Positions 16,361-24,489 of a stretch of DNA of 64,000 nt are shown here, piece by piece. The stretch lies in NCBI GenBank assembly GCA_022827185.1, contig JAJDTM010000013.1, positions 62,001-126,000 of the forward strand, read 5' to 3'. A program made the position numbers and the translations under genes. The DNA is from Candidatus Poribacteria bacterium (GTDB lineage: Bacteria > Poribacteria > WGA-4E > WGA-3G). The notes beneath the pieces were generated by a model. It searched no databases and had not been told where the DNA came from. It was given only the letters and a program-made list of their open reading frames with translations. The number at the start of each line of letters is the position of its first letter. Within the stretch, counting starts at the first letter, position 1.

Positions 16361-16801
16361 TTACCTCTGTATTTCTAAAAAACGCCGAATATCCCTCACT
16401 TGGTAAGATCGTGCCTCTTTTTGACTGTGAGGCCGGTGAAACGTTATGATAACACCGTTCAATTCAAACCTGCGCCTTGATTCTTTTCCGGGAATGGACT
16501 TTGCTCCGTATCCTGTCAAGAGAGACTTTATCCGCCACCATTTTAAAGTTCCCGGGTCTGGTGTTCTGAGAATAGCGTCTACAGTTTTTTTATACGTAAA
16601 GCGTCTTACGATTAATTCAACGATGCCATAAATGGTTCCAATTATGGGAATTAATAACAAACTCCATAAGGCTATAAAAAATACATCCCAATTATTCCTA
16701 AGAATTCCATTAATTAACCCAAGTGCTAAACAGACACCGATTAAGATGAGCAAAACACGCGCCAGTCCGGATAAAACTTTTTTTAAATTAATGGATTTCA
16801 T
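16361..16801 (-). CDS. hicA: HicA-like toxin domain fused to a membrane hairpin
   Basis: A 146-residue protein with two parts. Residues about 10-70 hold two transmembrane helices (VLLILIGVCLALGLINGIL and FFIALWSLLLIPIIGTIYGIV). Residues about 75-146 match the HicA mRNA interferase fold: a helix with TPDPGTLKWWRIKSLLTGYGA, then RRRFELNGVIITFHRPH with the His of the catalytic strand, and a C-terminal VRDIRRFLEIQ. HicA proteins are normally free 60-90-residue double-stranded-RNA-binding nucleases; a membrane-anchored form is unusual. I use the ATG at 16801, with GGGGG about eight bases upstream; a TTG two codons earlier is possible. The HicB gene follows after four bases. The toxin assignment rests on pattern, not on a search. 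Confidence 0.75.
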   Translation of the reverse strand: MKSINLKKVLSGLARVLLILIGVCLALGLINGILRNNWDVFFIALWSLLLIPIIGTIYGIVELIVRRFTYKKTVDAILRTPDPGTLKWWRIKSLLTGYGAKSIPGKESRRRFELNGVIITFHRPHSQKEARSYQVRDIRRFLEIQR

Positions 16802-16834
16802 TGACAATCCCCCAGAATTACTTCAATACGTAGT

Positions 16835-16910
16835 GGAAGCGCGGTTGAAAACCGCGCCTACCAGTTCTAAATGGAAACGCGGTTGAAAACCGCGCCTGCC
16901 GGTTCTAAAT
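16835..16910. repeat. Two copies of a 38-bp hairpin repeat
   Basis: Copies at 16835 and 16873 read GGAARCGCGGTTGAAAACCG and then CGCCTRCCRGTTCTAAAT. Each folds as CGCGGTT-GAA-AACCGCG. The repeat lies between the stop of the PSD1 gene and the start of the HicA-like gene and may serve as a terminator. Confidence 0.8.
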
Positions 16911-16919
16911 GACCAAAGA

Positions 16920-19900
16920 TCAATAGCGCGTAATCGTCTCATGTAAGTTCAGTATCACCCGTCCGATGGAAGTCCAGGCAGCGAGTTCGGCAGGCTCAAC
17001 ACCTTCCGTTGTGGCTGCTTCACCCGTTGCAACGAGTGCGTTAGCATCATCAAGATTGGCAGTATACTCGGCTTGATGTTTCTCATAGAGACTCGTCATA
17101 ATCTCCAATTCCTTCGGCTGCGGCGTTCGAGAGAGTGCCCATTGATATGCCCAGTTGATACGATCTGTGACAGATTCACCACCGTCGCTAATAATCCGTG
17201 TTGCAAAGACACGTGCCGCTTCAACATAAGTCGGATCGTTGAGCAAAGTGAGTGCCTGCATCGGCGTGTTGGAGGTTGCGCGCTCGGCGGTGCATTCCTG
17301 ACGACTCGGTGCGTCAAACGCCATCATGCTCGGATGCAAAAAGGTGCGCTGCCAATGCGTATAGAGTCCACGGCGATACTGATTTTCCCCCTTGTCATGG
17401 ACATAGGTACGTTTGGGAAAATTCAGGTTAAAATAGTACCCTTTCGGTTGATAAGGTTTCACGCTCGGCCCCCCGATTTTGGAGACGAGAAGCCCACTCA
17501 ATAGCAAAGCATTGTCTCGGACGGTCTCTGCGTTGAGTCGCCAACGTGATTGACGTGCGATTAAGCGATTGTAAGCGTCCTTTTCGCGCAGCACATCCGT
17601 CGCTTTCGAGGATTGACGGTAGGCGTTTGAGGTGACGATAAGTTTCACGATATGTTTGACGTTCCAACCGCTCTCCATAAATTCTACGGCAAGCCAATCA
17701 AGGAGTTCGGGATGTATGGGTGGTTCACCTTGTGCGCCGAGGTCATCCAATACACGCGACAGTCCGGTGCCGAAATAGAGTGCCCAAAGCCGATTGACAA
17801 AGGCACGCGCTGTCAACGGATTATCCTTTGAGACGACCCATCGTGCGAGTTCCAATCGAGTTGGACGACGATTTTTGATACCGAGATCGCCAAGGAACGC
17901 CGGTATCATCGGCTCGACAATCTCACCGGAATCGTCCAGCCAGTTGCCTCTCGGTAGGACGCGTGTTGTGCGAGGGAGTGTAGATTCAGTGGTCAGCGAG
18001 TAGGGAATCTGCTTTTCGATTTCGGTTTTCTGCTTCCGTAAATCCGCCATCTGATTTCGGATACCGTCAAGTGCGGGTGTGATGCGGCGATATTCCGCTG
18101 CAATCTGTTCGCGTTGGCTTGTCGTTCTGACGGAAGCATCTACCTGAATTGACGCTATGACTTGTGGGGTATGCGTGTGTTTTACTGCGGATCCACGCGT
18201 TGTGGCGATGCCAGCAACATCCCAATAAGCGGTGCCGCCAAATTGTGCGAAAGCCATCCCGTTAAGTACACTTTCGGGTTTCAACCCGACCTCTGCGGGA
18301 TCTACCTCAAGTCGAACCCATTCGCCAGCTGCTGGCAAGGGACCCATCGGTTTGTGAGCAGGCGTGTCATTTCCAATTCCACCGAACTCAATTTTGTCTT
18401 CACCCCAAAAGGCGCGGTGATCCCAATTTCCGTCGTTCCATTGGAGCATCACTGTTTTTGGGGGTGATTCGGGGTCGATCCAGACATAAGCAAACAGTTG
18501 ATCGCCTTCAGCGAGGGTAAACTTCCGATTGGCACCTTGGAAAGCGTGCTGGATGGTTTTTTCATCTGTAGTTGTCTGGCGACGTGATAACAATTTACTG
18601 AAAACAGGTGCTTCGTTTTTGCCGACAAACGTCCATGTCCCTTGATTCCTGCCGCCGTTTGCCTGTGCGTCGTCCACCCATGCGAAATCAGTAGGATCCG
18701 TTGATTCGAGAAGTGAACGAATCTCGTTCTCCCACTCCGTCTGTTCTGCTTCCAATCCTGGGGATGATGCCTTGAATATCTGTTCCAATTTTGTTAATTC
18801 GTTGTTAATCTCATGCAGTGCAGACTCCTGTGCGGGTGTAGGTAACATAACGACGGGTTCCCATTTACTACCGCCACCGTATACCCCGGGTCCTTTAACA
18901 TCAGCGAAAAAAGCGGCGAAACTATAGAAATCTTTCGCAGTGTAAGGATCAAACTTATGGTCGTGACACTGTGCGCAGCCGAGGGTCGCGCCTAACCAGA
19001 CGGATGCAGTTGTCCGTACGCGATCTGCGGCATAGATTGCGAGATATTCCTTCGCTTGTGCGCCGCCCTCTGAGGTTGTCTGATTCAGACGATTATAACC
19101 GGCAGCAACCTTCTGTGCAGACGTAGCATTCGGCAGGAGATCGCCTGCGAGATTTTCGAGTGTGAACTGATCAAACGGCATGTTGTCGTTAAATGCTTTT
19201 ATCACGTAATCACGATAGGGCCAGATGCTCACGTTTTCGTCAGCATGGTAACCGCTCGTATCTGCATAGCGGACGAGATCGAGCCAGTACATTGCCAACT
19301 GTTCACCGTACTGCGGTTTAGACAAAAGTCTGTTGACAAGCGATTCATAGGCATTGGGACTTTCATCTCTTAAGAAGTGCTCCACCTCAGCAGGTGTCGG
19401 CAGCAATCCAGTTAGATCAAAGTTCAAACGCCGAACGAGCGTGCGTTTATCCGCTTCCGCTGACGGTGTAAGTCCCTCTGTCTCCAATTTCCCAAGTATA
19501 AACGCGTCAATAGGGTTACGGACCCATGCTGGTTTTTTAACAGTAGGCGGCTCAACCCGCTTGGGTAAATCGTAGACCCAGTGTTCTTCCCATTCGGCAC
19601 CTTCAGCGATCCACTGGATGAGGGTATCAATCTGTTCCTGTGTCGGCTGCCGATTGGATATCTGCGGCGGCATTCGCTCGTCAATATTCTCGTGTGTTAT
19701 GCGGAGGACAAGTTCGCTGTTTTCCGGCTCACCGGGGACGATGATCGGATAGCCACTCGGCGCGGAGAACGCCCCTTCCTTGGTGTCCAGTCGCAGATCG
19801 GCTTGTCGTACCGCCGCATCGGGACCGTGGCACGCAAAGCATTTATCTGATAAGATCGGCAGAATATCTCGGTCAAACCGAAGTTTCTCGGCATTGGCGG

Positions 19901-20003
19901 GTTGTAGTGTGATAGTAAGTCCCAATAGGAATACTATAAGACTTATACATCCGGTCCGAACCCATATCGAAGCATTTAAACGTAATAGCTGTGTCTGTGA
20001 CAT
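16920..20003 (-). CDS. PSCyt1/DUF1549/DUF1553 (PSD1) protein
   Basis: A large exported protein (1027 residues) of planctomycete type. After a signal peptide (CISLIVFLLGLTITLQPANA) comes a cytochrome c-like domain (DRDILPILSDKCFACHGPDA, CxxCH haem motif), a linker, the DUF1549 domain (RNPIDAFILGKLETEGL, then LVRYADTSGYHADENVSIWPYRDYVI), a central carbohydrate-binding-like segment around residues 430-600, and the C-terminal DUF1553 domain (NPLTARAFVNRLWALYFGTGL, TSNAYRQSS). The ATG at 20003 is chosen because GGAGG lies 11 bases upstream, and the reading from 20066 adds residues with no signal-peptide logic. Such proteins pair with DUF1501 proteins; their substrate is unknown, though a role in polymer degradation is often suggested. 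Confidence 0.92.
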   Translation of the reverse strand: MSQTQLLRLNASIWVRTGCISLIVFLLGLTITLQPANAEKLRFDRDILPILSDKCFACHGPDAAVRQADLRLDTKEGAFSAPSGYPIIVPGEPENSELVLRITHENIDERMPPQISNRQPTQEQIDTLIQWIAEGAEWEEHWVYDLPKRVEPPTVKKPAWVRNPIDAFILGKLETEGLTPSAEADKRTLVRRLNFDLTGLLPTPAEVEHFLRDESPNAYESLVNRLLSKPQYGEQLAMYWLDLVRYADTSGYHADENVSIWPYRDYVIKAFNDNMPFDQFTLENLAGDLLPNATSAQKVAAGYNRLNQTTSEGGAQAKEYLAIYAADRVRTTASVWLGATLGCAQCHDHKFDPYTAKDFYSFAAFFADVKGPGVYGGGSKWEPVVMLPTPAQESALHEINNELTKLEQIFKASSPGLEAEQTEWENEIRSLLESTDPTDFAWVDDAQANGGRNQGTWTFVGKNEAPVFSKLLSRRQTTTDEKTIQHAFQGANRKFTLAEGDQLFAYVWIDPESPPKTVMLQWNDGNWDHRAFWGEDKIEFGGIGNDTPAHKPMGPLPAAGEWVRLEVDPAEVGLKPESVLNGMAFAQFGGTAYWDVAGIATTRGSAVKHTHTPQVIASIQVDASVRTTSQREQIAAEYRRITPALDGIRNQMADLRKQKTEIEKQIPYSLTTESTLPRTTRVLPRGNWLDDSGEIVEPMIPAFLGDLGIKNRRPTRLELARWVVSKDNPLTARAFVNRLWALYFGTGLSRVLDDLGAQGEPPIHPELLDWLAVEFMESGWNVKHIVKLIVTSNAYRQSSKATDVLREKDAYNRLIARQSRWRLNAETVRDNALLLSGLLVSKIGGPSVKPYQPKGYYFNLNFPKRTYVHDKGENQYRRGLYTHWQRTFLHPSMMAFDAPSRQECTAERATSNTPMQALTLLNDPTYVEAARVFATRIISDGGESVTDRINWAYQWALSRTPQPKELEIMTSLYEKHQAEYTANLDDANALVATGEAATTEGVEPAELAAWTSIGRVILNLHETITRY

Positions 20004-20162
20004 TATAGGATTTTCCTCCATTTCATCCGGACAGGCGATGCCACAATGCTCGCCGGTTGTCAGCACTTATATCAATGTCGATCCCACTCTTCTCAAGATT
20101 GTTCAATAGTATATCATTAAAATTAAAATATGTGCAAGCACCATTAATTTCATTGGATTTTT

Positions 20163-20204
20163 ATTATACTTTAGAGTATAATACTTTAGAGTATAATACT
20201 TTGA
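20163..20204 (+). promoter_or_regulatory. Tandem palindromic promoter/operator
   Basis: The 15-base unit ACTTTAGAGTATAAT is repeated at 20168-20182 and 20183-20197, with a partial third copy to 20204. The first copy sits in a perfect inverted repeat, ATTATAC-TTTAGA-GTATAAT (20163-20182). Each unit contains a TATAAT box that could serve as a -10 element. The array ends about 25 bases before the ATPase start codon, so repressor binding here would block transcription. Confidence 0.65.
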
Positions 20205-20228
20205 ACCGAACTTTGGGAGAGAAAATTC

Positions 20229-21632
20229 ATGTTCTTTGATCGACATCAGGAGTTAGCCGCTTTAGAGCGAATGTTTCAGTCAAAGGTAGCGGAATTTTTC
20301 GTGTTATACGGTAGGAGGCGGGTTGGGAAAACTGAACTATTGACACAATTCTGTAAGGATAAAAGGAGCATTTATTTTCTCGCCAGTCAATTGAAAGAAC
20401 GTGATCACCTCCAGCAGCTCACCGAAACCGCCCGGCACCTCCTTGATGACCCGTTGCTTCAGAGCCTCGTCTTTGACGATTGGGAAACCGCGCTGATTTA
20501 TTTCGCACAACAAGCACAAGAAGAACGCCTCATTTTGGTCCTTGATGAGTTTCAATATCTCTGTGAGGATAACGCAGCACTCCCTTCACTAATTCAACGC
20601 TTTTGGGACCTACACGGAAAAAACAGCAAACTCTTCTTGATTCTGTGCGGATCGCAGGTAAGTTTTATGGAACAAGAGGTATTGGCGGAACGCTCGCCTT
20701 TATATGGTCGGCGCAGTGGACAACTCCGTTTGATGCCGCTGTCCTATCGCGATAGTGGATATTTCTTTTCAGAATATTTTGCTAAAGAAAAACTAATTGC
20801 TTACGGTATCCTCGGTGGTATCCCAGCGTATCTCAATCAATTTGCGTTGCGTTCCTCAAACGATTCACAAAGAACGCTTGAACAGCATATCAAAGATGAA
20901 CTGCTCACGCCCCAAGGGTACTTATTTGATGAGGTTAATTTCTTGTTACGCACAGAACTCAGGGAGCCGAGAACATACGCAAGTTTGCTGCATGCGATCG
21001 CTGATGGCGCGACGCGATTAAATGAGATTTCCCAACGGGTCGGACTTGACGCAACGAACGTGAATAAATATCTAAGCGTGCTTCGAGAGTTGGGATTGGT
21101 CAAACGCGAGACACCCGTCACTGACCGGGCACCTCAAAAAAGCAAAAAGGGGCTTTATAAAATCGCGGATAATTATGTCAAATTTTGGTTTCGGTTTGTG
21201 CTACCGAATCGAAGCCTCATCGAATCTGGAAACGCAGACTTGGTGTATGAGGAAATGATCGTCCCGAATCTTTCGCATTACATGGGAGAAATTTTTGAAG
21301 ACGTTTGTCGTCAATATATTAGCCTTTATTGGGCAGAAAAATTAAAGCTCGCTCCCAAGCAGGTTGGCGCGCATTGGGCTACCAGCATAGAGATTGATGT
21401 ATTGACAGAAAACGTTGACGGAAGCCATTGGTTTGGGGAGTGCAAGTGGTGGAATGCTCCAGTTGGCGAAAATGTTCTCAACCACCTCATCGAAAATGCT
21501 ACGAAAGTTACTGATCAATGGAAACGTAATCCACGATACATTCTGTTTTCTGCTAACGGTTTCACTGATGCGCTCAAGCGAAGATCAGAAAAGGAGGGAG
21601 TGTTTCTCATTGAGGCAAAAGATCTGTTTTAG
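20229..21632 (+). CDS. Archaeal-type ATPase with DUF234 nuclease-like domain
   Basis: A 467-residue AAA/STAND-like ATPase. The Walker A loop is YGRRRVGKTELL near residue 28, and LILVLDEFQYLCE near residue 98 is Walker B. A winged-helix segment follows (ATRLNEISQRVGLDATNVNKYLSVLRELGLV). The C-terminal domain contains SIEIDVLTENVDGSHWFGECKWW, which fits the D...ExK core of a PD-(D/E)XK nuclease-like domain (DUF234). Proteins of this class are common in archaea and mobile in bacteria; the function is unknown, with a defence or mobile-element role often guessed. The gene sits behind a tandem palindromic operator and 24 bases or so downstream of no other gene, so it is probably separately regulated. 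The Nudix gene follows at once. Confidence 0.9.
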   Translation: MFFDRHQELAALERMFQSKVAEFFVLYGRRRVGKTELLTQFCKDKRSIYFLASQLKERDHLQQLTETARHLLDDPLLQSLVFDDWETALIYFAQQAQEERLILVLDEFQYLCEDNAALPSLIQRFWDLHGKNSKLFLILCGSQVSFMEQEVLAERSPLYGRRSGQLRLMPLSYRDSGYFFSEYFAKEKLIAYGILGGIPAYLNQFALRSSNDSQRTLEQHIKDELLTPQGYLFDEVNFLLRTELREPRTYASLLHAIADGATRLNEISQRVGLDATNVNKYLSVLRELGLVKRETPVTDRAPQKSKKGLYKIADNYVKFWFRFVLPNRSLIESGNADLVYEEMIVPNLSHYMGEIFEDVCRQYISLYWAEKLKLAPKQVGAHWATSIEIDVLTENVDGSHWFGECKWWNAPVGENVLNHLIENATKVTDQWKRNPRYILFSANGFTDALKRRSEKEGVFLIEAKDLF

Positions 21633-21683
21633 TTTACTTATTGAAGGAAAGCATATTTGTCAACAACAGATGGAGGCATGGAG

Positions 21684-22151
21684 ATGGCTAAGATTATCAC
21701 GGAACATCGTATTGGACGAAACGGTACAATTCGGGTCGGGTGTTCAGCTGTTATTTTTCACAAGAATCGCGAAAAAATCCTATTAACAAGACGTGAAGAT
21801 AATAATCAATGGTGTTTGCCAAGCGGCGGGATGGAACCAGGCGAAAGCGCGAGTGAGACGTGTATCCGAGAGGTCGAAGAAGAAACGGGTTTGCAAGTTG
21901 CGATAAAACGCTTAATCGGCATCTACACAACCCCAGATGAGTTAGTTGTGTACCGAGACGGGAACAAAATCCAGTTGGTGGCTCTATGTTTTGAAGGGAA
22001 AGTCGTGGGTGGTGAACTTCGGTTGAGTCCCGAAACAACCGAATACGGGTATTTTTCCTATCAAGAAATACAGGAATTGGATCTGCTCTTGAACCACGCG
22101 CAACGGATCGAAGATGCCTATAGTGGCGAAATGACGACTTTTATCAGATAA
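21684..22151 (+). CDS. Nudix hydrolase
   Basis: A 155-residue Nudix protein. The Nudix box runs GGMEPGESASETCIREVEEE then TGL, matching G-x5-E-x7-R-E-U-x-E-E-x-G-U, with the Glu residues that bind the metal all present. Nudix enzymes cleave nucleoside diphosphates linked to another moiety; the N-terminal segment (CSAVIFHKNREKILLTRRED) does not fix the substrate. I choose the ATG at 21684 because GGAGG at 21672-21676 is seven bases upstream; a longer reading from a TTG at 21657 and an ATG at 21678 are less well placed. It lies 51 bases after the ATPase gene and could be co-transcribed. Confidence 0.9.
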   Translation: MAKIITEHRIGRNGTIRVGCSAVIFHKNREKILLTRREDNNQWCLPSGGMEPGESASETCIREVEEETGLQVAIKRLIGIYTTPDELVVYRDGNKIQLVALCFEGKVVGGELRLSPETTEYGYFSYQEIQELDLLLNHAQRIEDAYSGEMTTFIR

Positions 22152-22205
22152 CAAATTTCTTGGATAGACACGTCCAAATTTTAGTAACACGAAACAGAGG
22201 GAACG

Positions 22206-23624
22206 TTAAAACGTAATGGGACGATGCGGGTCAATGAAACGGTTGTTCTCGTCTTTTCGGCGCGGCGGGGGCAGGGCATCGGCTTTGGCGCGTAACTTCG
22301 AGAGTGCATCGGCATAGGCGGGTGCGTCAATCAGGTTGTTCCGTTCATCTGGGTCTTTGGAGAGATCAAAGAGTTGTTCGGGCCATCCCTTATCGTTGTC
22401 AAATCGGAAATACTTTAAACTACCCTCTTTAACCATGACAGAGGGACCGTTTTGGGCACGCCAAAGTTCACTATAAACGGTATCATGCCAGTCAGGCGCG
22501 TTTCCGTCAATCAGTGGAACAAGCGAACGTCCATCAAGTTCATCGGGGACGGGGATCTCAGCTAACTCACATATAGTTGGAAATAGATCAACCAACGATA
22601 CGTTCTGCTCAATGACCTTCGGTTCGCGTCCAAATCGATTCGGGGACCAGATAGAAAGTGGTACCCGTGCCGAAGCCTCAAAATAACTCTGTTTCTCCCA
22701 GAGTCCTTTCGTGCCGAGCATCTCACCGTGGTCAGAGAGGAAGACGATGATGAAATCGTCCAAGACGTTCAAATGTTCGAGTTTCTCAATAACCCGCCCG
22801 AATTGTGCATCCATCCACTCAATCATGCCGTAATACGCCGCTGTTGCCCGGTGTGCCTGACGATAGGTAACATCTTCACCGACCCGGACCCTGAAAAAAT
22901 CGTCGTATCCAAACTGTTCATTCGGTTCTTCAACAATCGGTTCTACGCGCTGCATGTAGTAGGTAAACAGATCAAGTGGACACTGATACGGATAGTGGGG
23001 TGCGATGAGGCTTACCGCCATACAGAGTGGATTGAACTTCGGACGGTCATAAGAAGCGTTGACGAAATACTCCTCAAGGAACAGCAGCGCGCCATCTACA
23101 TTGTATTGGTCGTGGAGCATCCATTGTCCCAAGCCGGGTTGTGCATCGCGGACTTCCTGAATCACCTTGTTCTGCTTCGGACCCGTACCTGGTTCTCGCT
23201 CAACTTGCGCGTAGTGTTCATCCTTAACAGTGCTGTATGGATAGCCGTTATTGCCAATAATATCACGTCCGATCCGTTCCTGCCAGCCGTGCATCACATC
23301 TGTCCCGACGAAATGCATTTTCCCCGCGCAGCAGGAATAGTACCCGTAATTTCCCAACTGTCCCGGAATCGTTCGGACCTCTGTCGGCATTGGATCGCCG
23401 AAATTGAGACTTCCGCAGTTGCGTGGATAGCGTCCAGAGAGAAAACTTTGGCGTGCAGGTACGCAGATCGGTGAAGGTGTATAGGCGTTGCGGAAGTAGA
23501 TGCCTTCATCCATAAACCGAGAGAGTGCCGGCGTGCGGATAGCCGTGTCTCCTTCAATTGGTAGGATATCGGGACGGTGTTCGTCGTTGATGAGGAATAG
23601 AATGTGCGGTTTATTTTGTGGCAT
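22206..23624 (-). CDS. Type I sulfatase
   Basis: A 472-residue sulfatase of the alkaline phosphatase superfamily. The N-terminus has ILFLINDEHRPDILP, with the metal-binding acidic residues, and the formylglycine signature is C-V-P-A-R (PSPICVPARQSFLSGRYP) at about residue 54. In this family that Cys is converted to formylglycine by a sulfatase-modifying enzyme, which is not encoded in this window. FLSDHGEMLGTKGLWEKQS supplies the second metal-site segment. No signal peptide is visible, so it may act in the cytoplasm on an imported sulfated sugar or ester. It lies just downstream of the PhyH pair on the same strand. Confidence 0.93.
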   Translation of the reverse strand: MPQNKPHILFLINDEHRPDILPIEGDTAIRTPALSRFMDEGIYFRNAYTPSPICVPARQSFLSGRYPRNCGSLNFGDPMPTEVRTIPGQLGNYGYYSCCAGKMHFVGTDVMHGWQERIGRDIIGNNGYPYSTVKDEHYAQVEREPGTGPKQNKVIQEVRDAQPGLGQWMLHDQYNVDGALLFLEEYFVNASYDRPKFNPLCMAVSLIAPHYPYQCPLDLFTYYMQRVEPIVEEPNEQFGYDDFFRVRVGEDVTYRQAHRATAAYYGMIEWMDAQFGRVIEKLEHLNVLDDFIIVFLSDHGEMLGTKGLWEKQSYFEASARVPLSIWSPNRFGREPKVIEQNVSLVDLFPTICELAEIPVPDELDGRSLVPLIDGNAPDWHDTVYSELWRAQNGPSVMVKEGSLKYFRFDNDKGWPEQLFDLSKDPDERNNLIDAPAYADALSKLRAKADALPPPRRKDENNRFIDPHRPITF

Positions 23625-23631
23625 GGCTGCT

Positions 23632-23700
23632 TTCGGTTACGGCATACGGTTTTTATTTTCTATTTTTGGTTACGGCATACGGCGTATGCCTACTACTTTT
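23632..23700. repeat. Diverged GGTTACGGCA hairpin repeats
   Basis: Two copies of GGTTACGGCATACGG lie about 37 bases apart. The second continues into GGCATACGGCGTATGCC and TACTACTTTTAA. It belongs with the array at 13687-13790 and the single copy at about 37986-38015. It lies between the sulfatase start and the stop codon of the PhyH gene. Confidence 0.65.
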
Positions 23701-24457
23701 AATACGGGGACATCAATTCTTCTGCGCCGGGTATGGGTTTTCGCTCAAATTCGGGTGTAATCCACCTTTCACCTGGGTCTTTACCCGGTTTATAATATCC
23801 ATAAACGACTGTCCATCTGGTGTCACTCTCTTGTTTTCTCGGGGTTACGGCATGTGCTGCATGCGTCCACATCAGGACGACCGTTCCTTGAGGGACCGAT
23901 AACGGTTCAATTTCTAAGGGGTCACCCGTCTCGGGATGAGTTTTCCCTGCCAACCAACCTTCTCGTAATGCATCATCTGTTGCGCCCTGAATTTTGGGAT
24001 CGCGGTATAGATGACTTCCGGGAACAGCCTTCAACCCACCATCATCTGCCGCAAATCCGTTGACATAAAAGAAGATACGAACGAAACCGTAGCGCGGATC
24101 GTCTTCAGCATATTGGTGGCTATGCCAATGGGCGCCACCATTACCACCTGGACGATTGAGGCTCACACAGTGATCATAACGCACCTCTTCACCAAGCACT
24201 TGACGGGCGAGTTTAAGCATTTGCGGATGTGGGATTAGACTTTCGAGATAACTGTCGTATTCCGCAGCGAATCTGTTCGGTTCATACCCTTTTTCGCACC
24301 CCGGGATGAGCGATTCAATCCGAGCCAAGGATTCTGTCAATTGTGCCTGAGCATCAATGGTAAGAAGTTGAGGCAGCACAAAATGGCCGACATGATCTAA
24401 TTTTTCGCGTTCTTGATCACCGAAGGTGTAATCATGAAAAATTGGGTTTGGTGACAT
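23699..24457 (-). CDS. Phytanoyl-CoA dioxygenase family protein (copy 1)
   Basis: A 252-residue PhyH-like Fe(II)/2-oxoglutarate oxygenase. It shows the family core: SLNRPGGNGGAHWHSHQY, VRIFFYVNGFAADDGGLKAV, PGSHLYRD, and the distal TVVLMWTHAAHAV with an Arg about ten residues later (SDTRWTVVYGYY). At the place of the HxD iron-ligand pair the sequence reads H-S-H rather than H-x-D, so the metal site may be unusual. The substrate is unknown. The next gene upstream is a close paralogue, and the two form a tandem duplication. Confidence 0.87.
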   Translation of the reverse strand: MSPNPIFHDYTFGDQEREKLDHVGHFVLPQLLTIDAQAQLTESLARIESLIPGCEKGYEPNRFAAEYDSYLESLIPHPQMLKLARQVLGEEVRYDHCVSLNRPGGNGGAHWHSHQYAEDDPRYGFVRIFFYVNGFAADDGGLKAVPGSHLYRDPKIQGATDDALREGWLAGKTHPETGDPLEIEPLSVPQGTVVLMWTHAAHAVTPRKQESDTRWTVVYGYYKPGKDPGERWITPEFERKPIPGAEELMSPY

Positions 24458-24489
24458 TAAAAACTCCGAAGTTTACGCTTTTCCGACAT

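Noticed and set aside
22728..23474. A 248-residue plus-strand ORF.
   Set aside because: It lies wholly antisense to the sulfatase gene, which has clear catalytic motifs.
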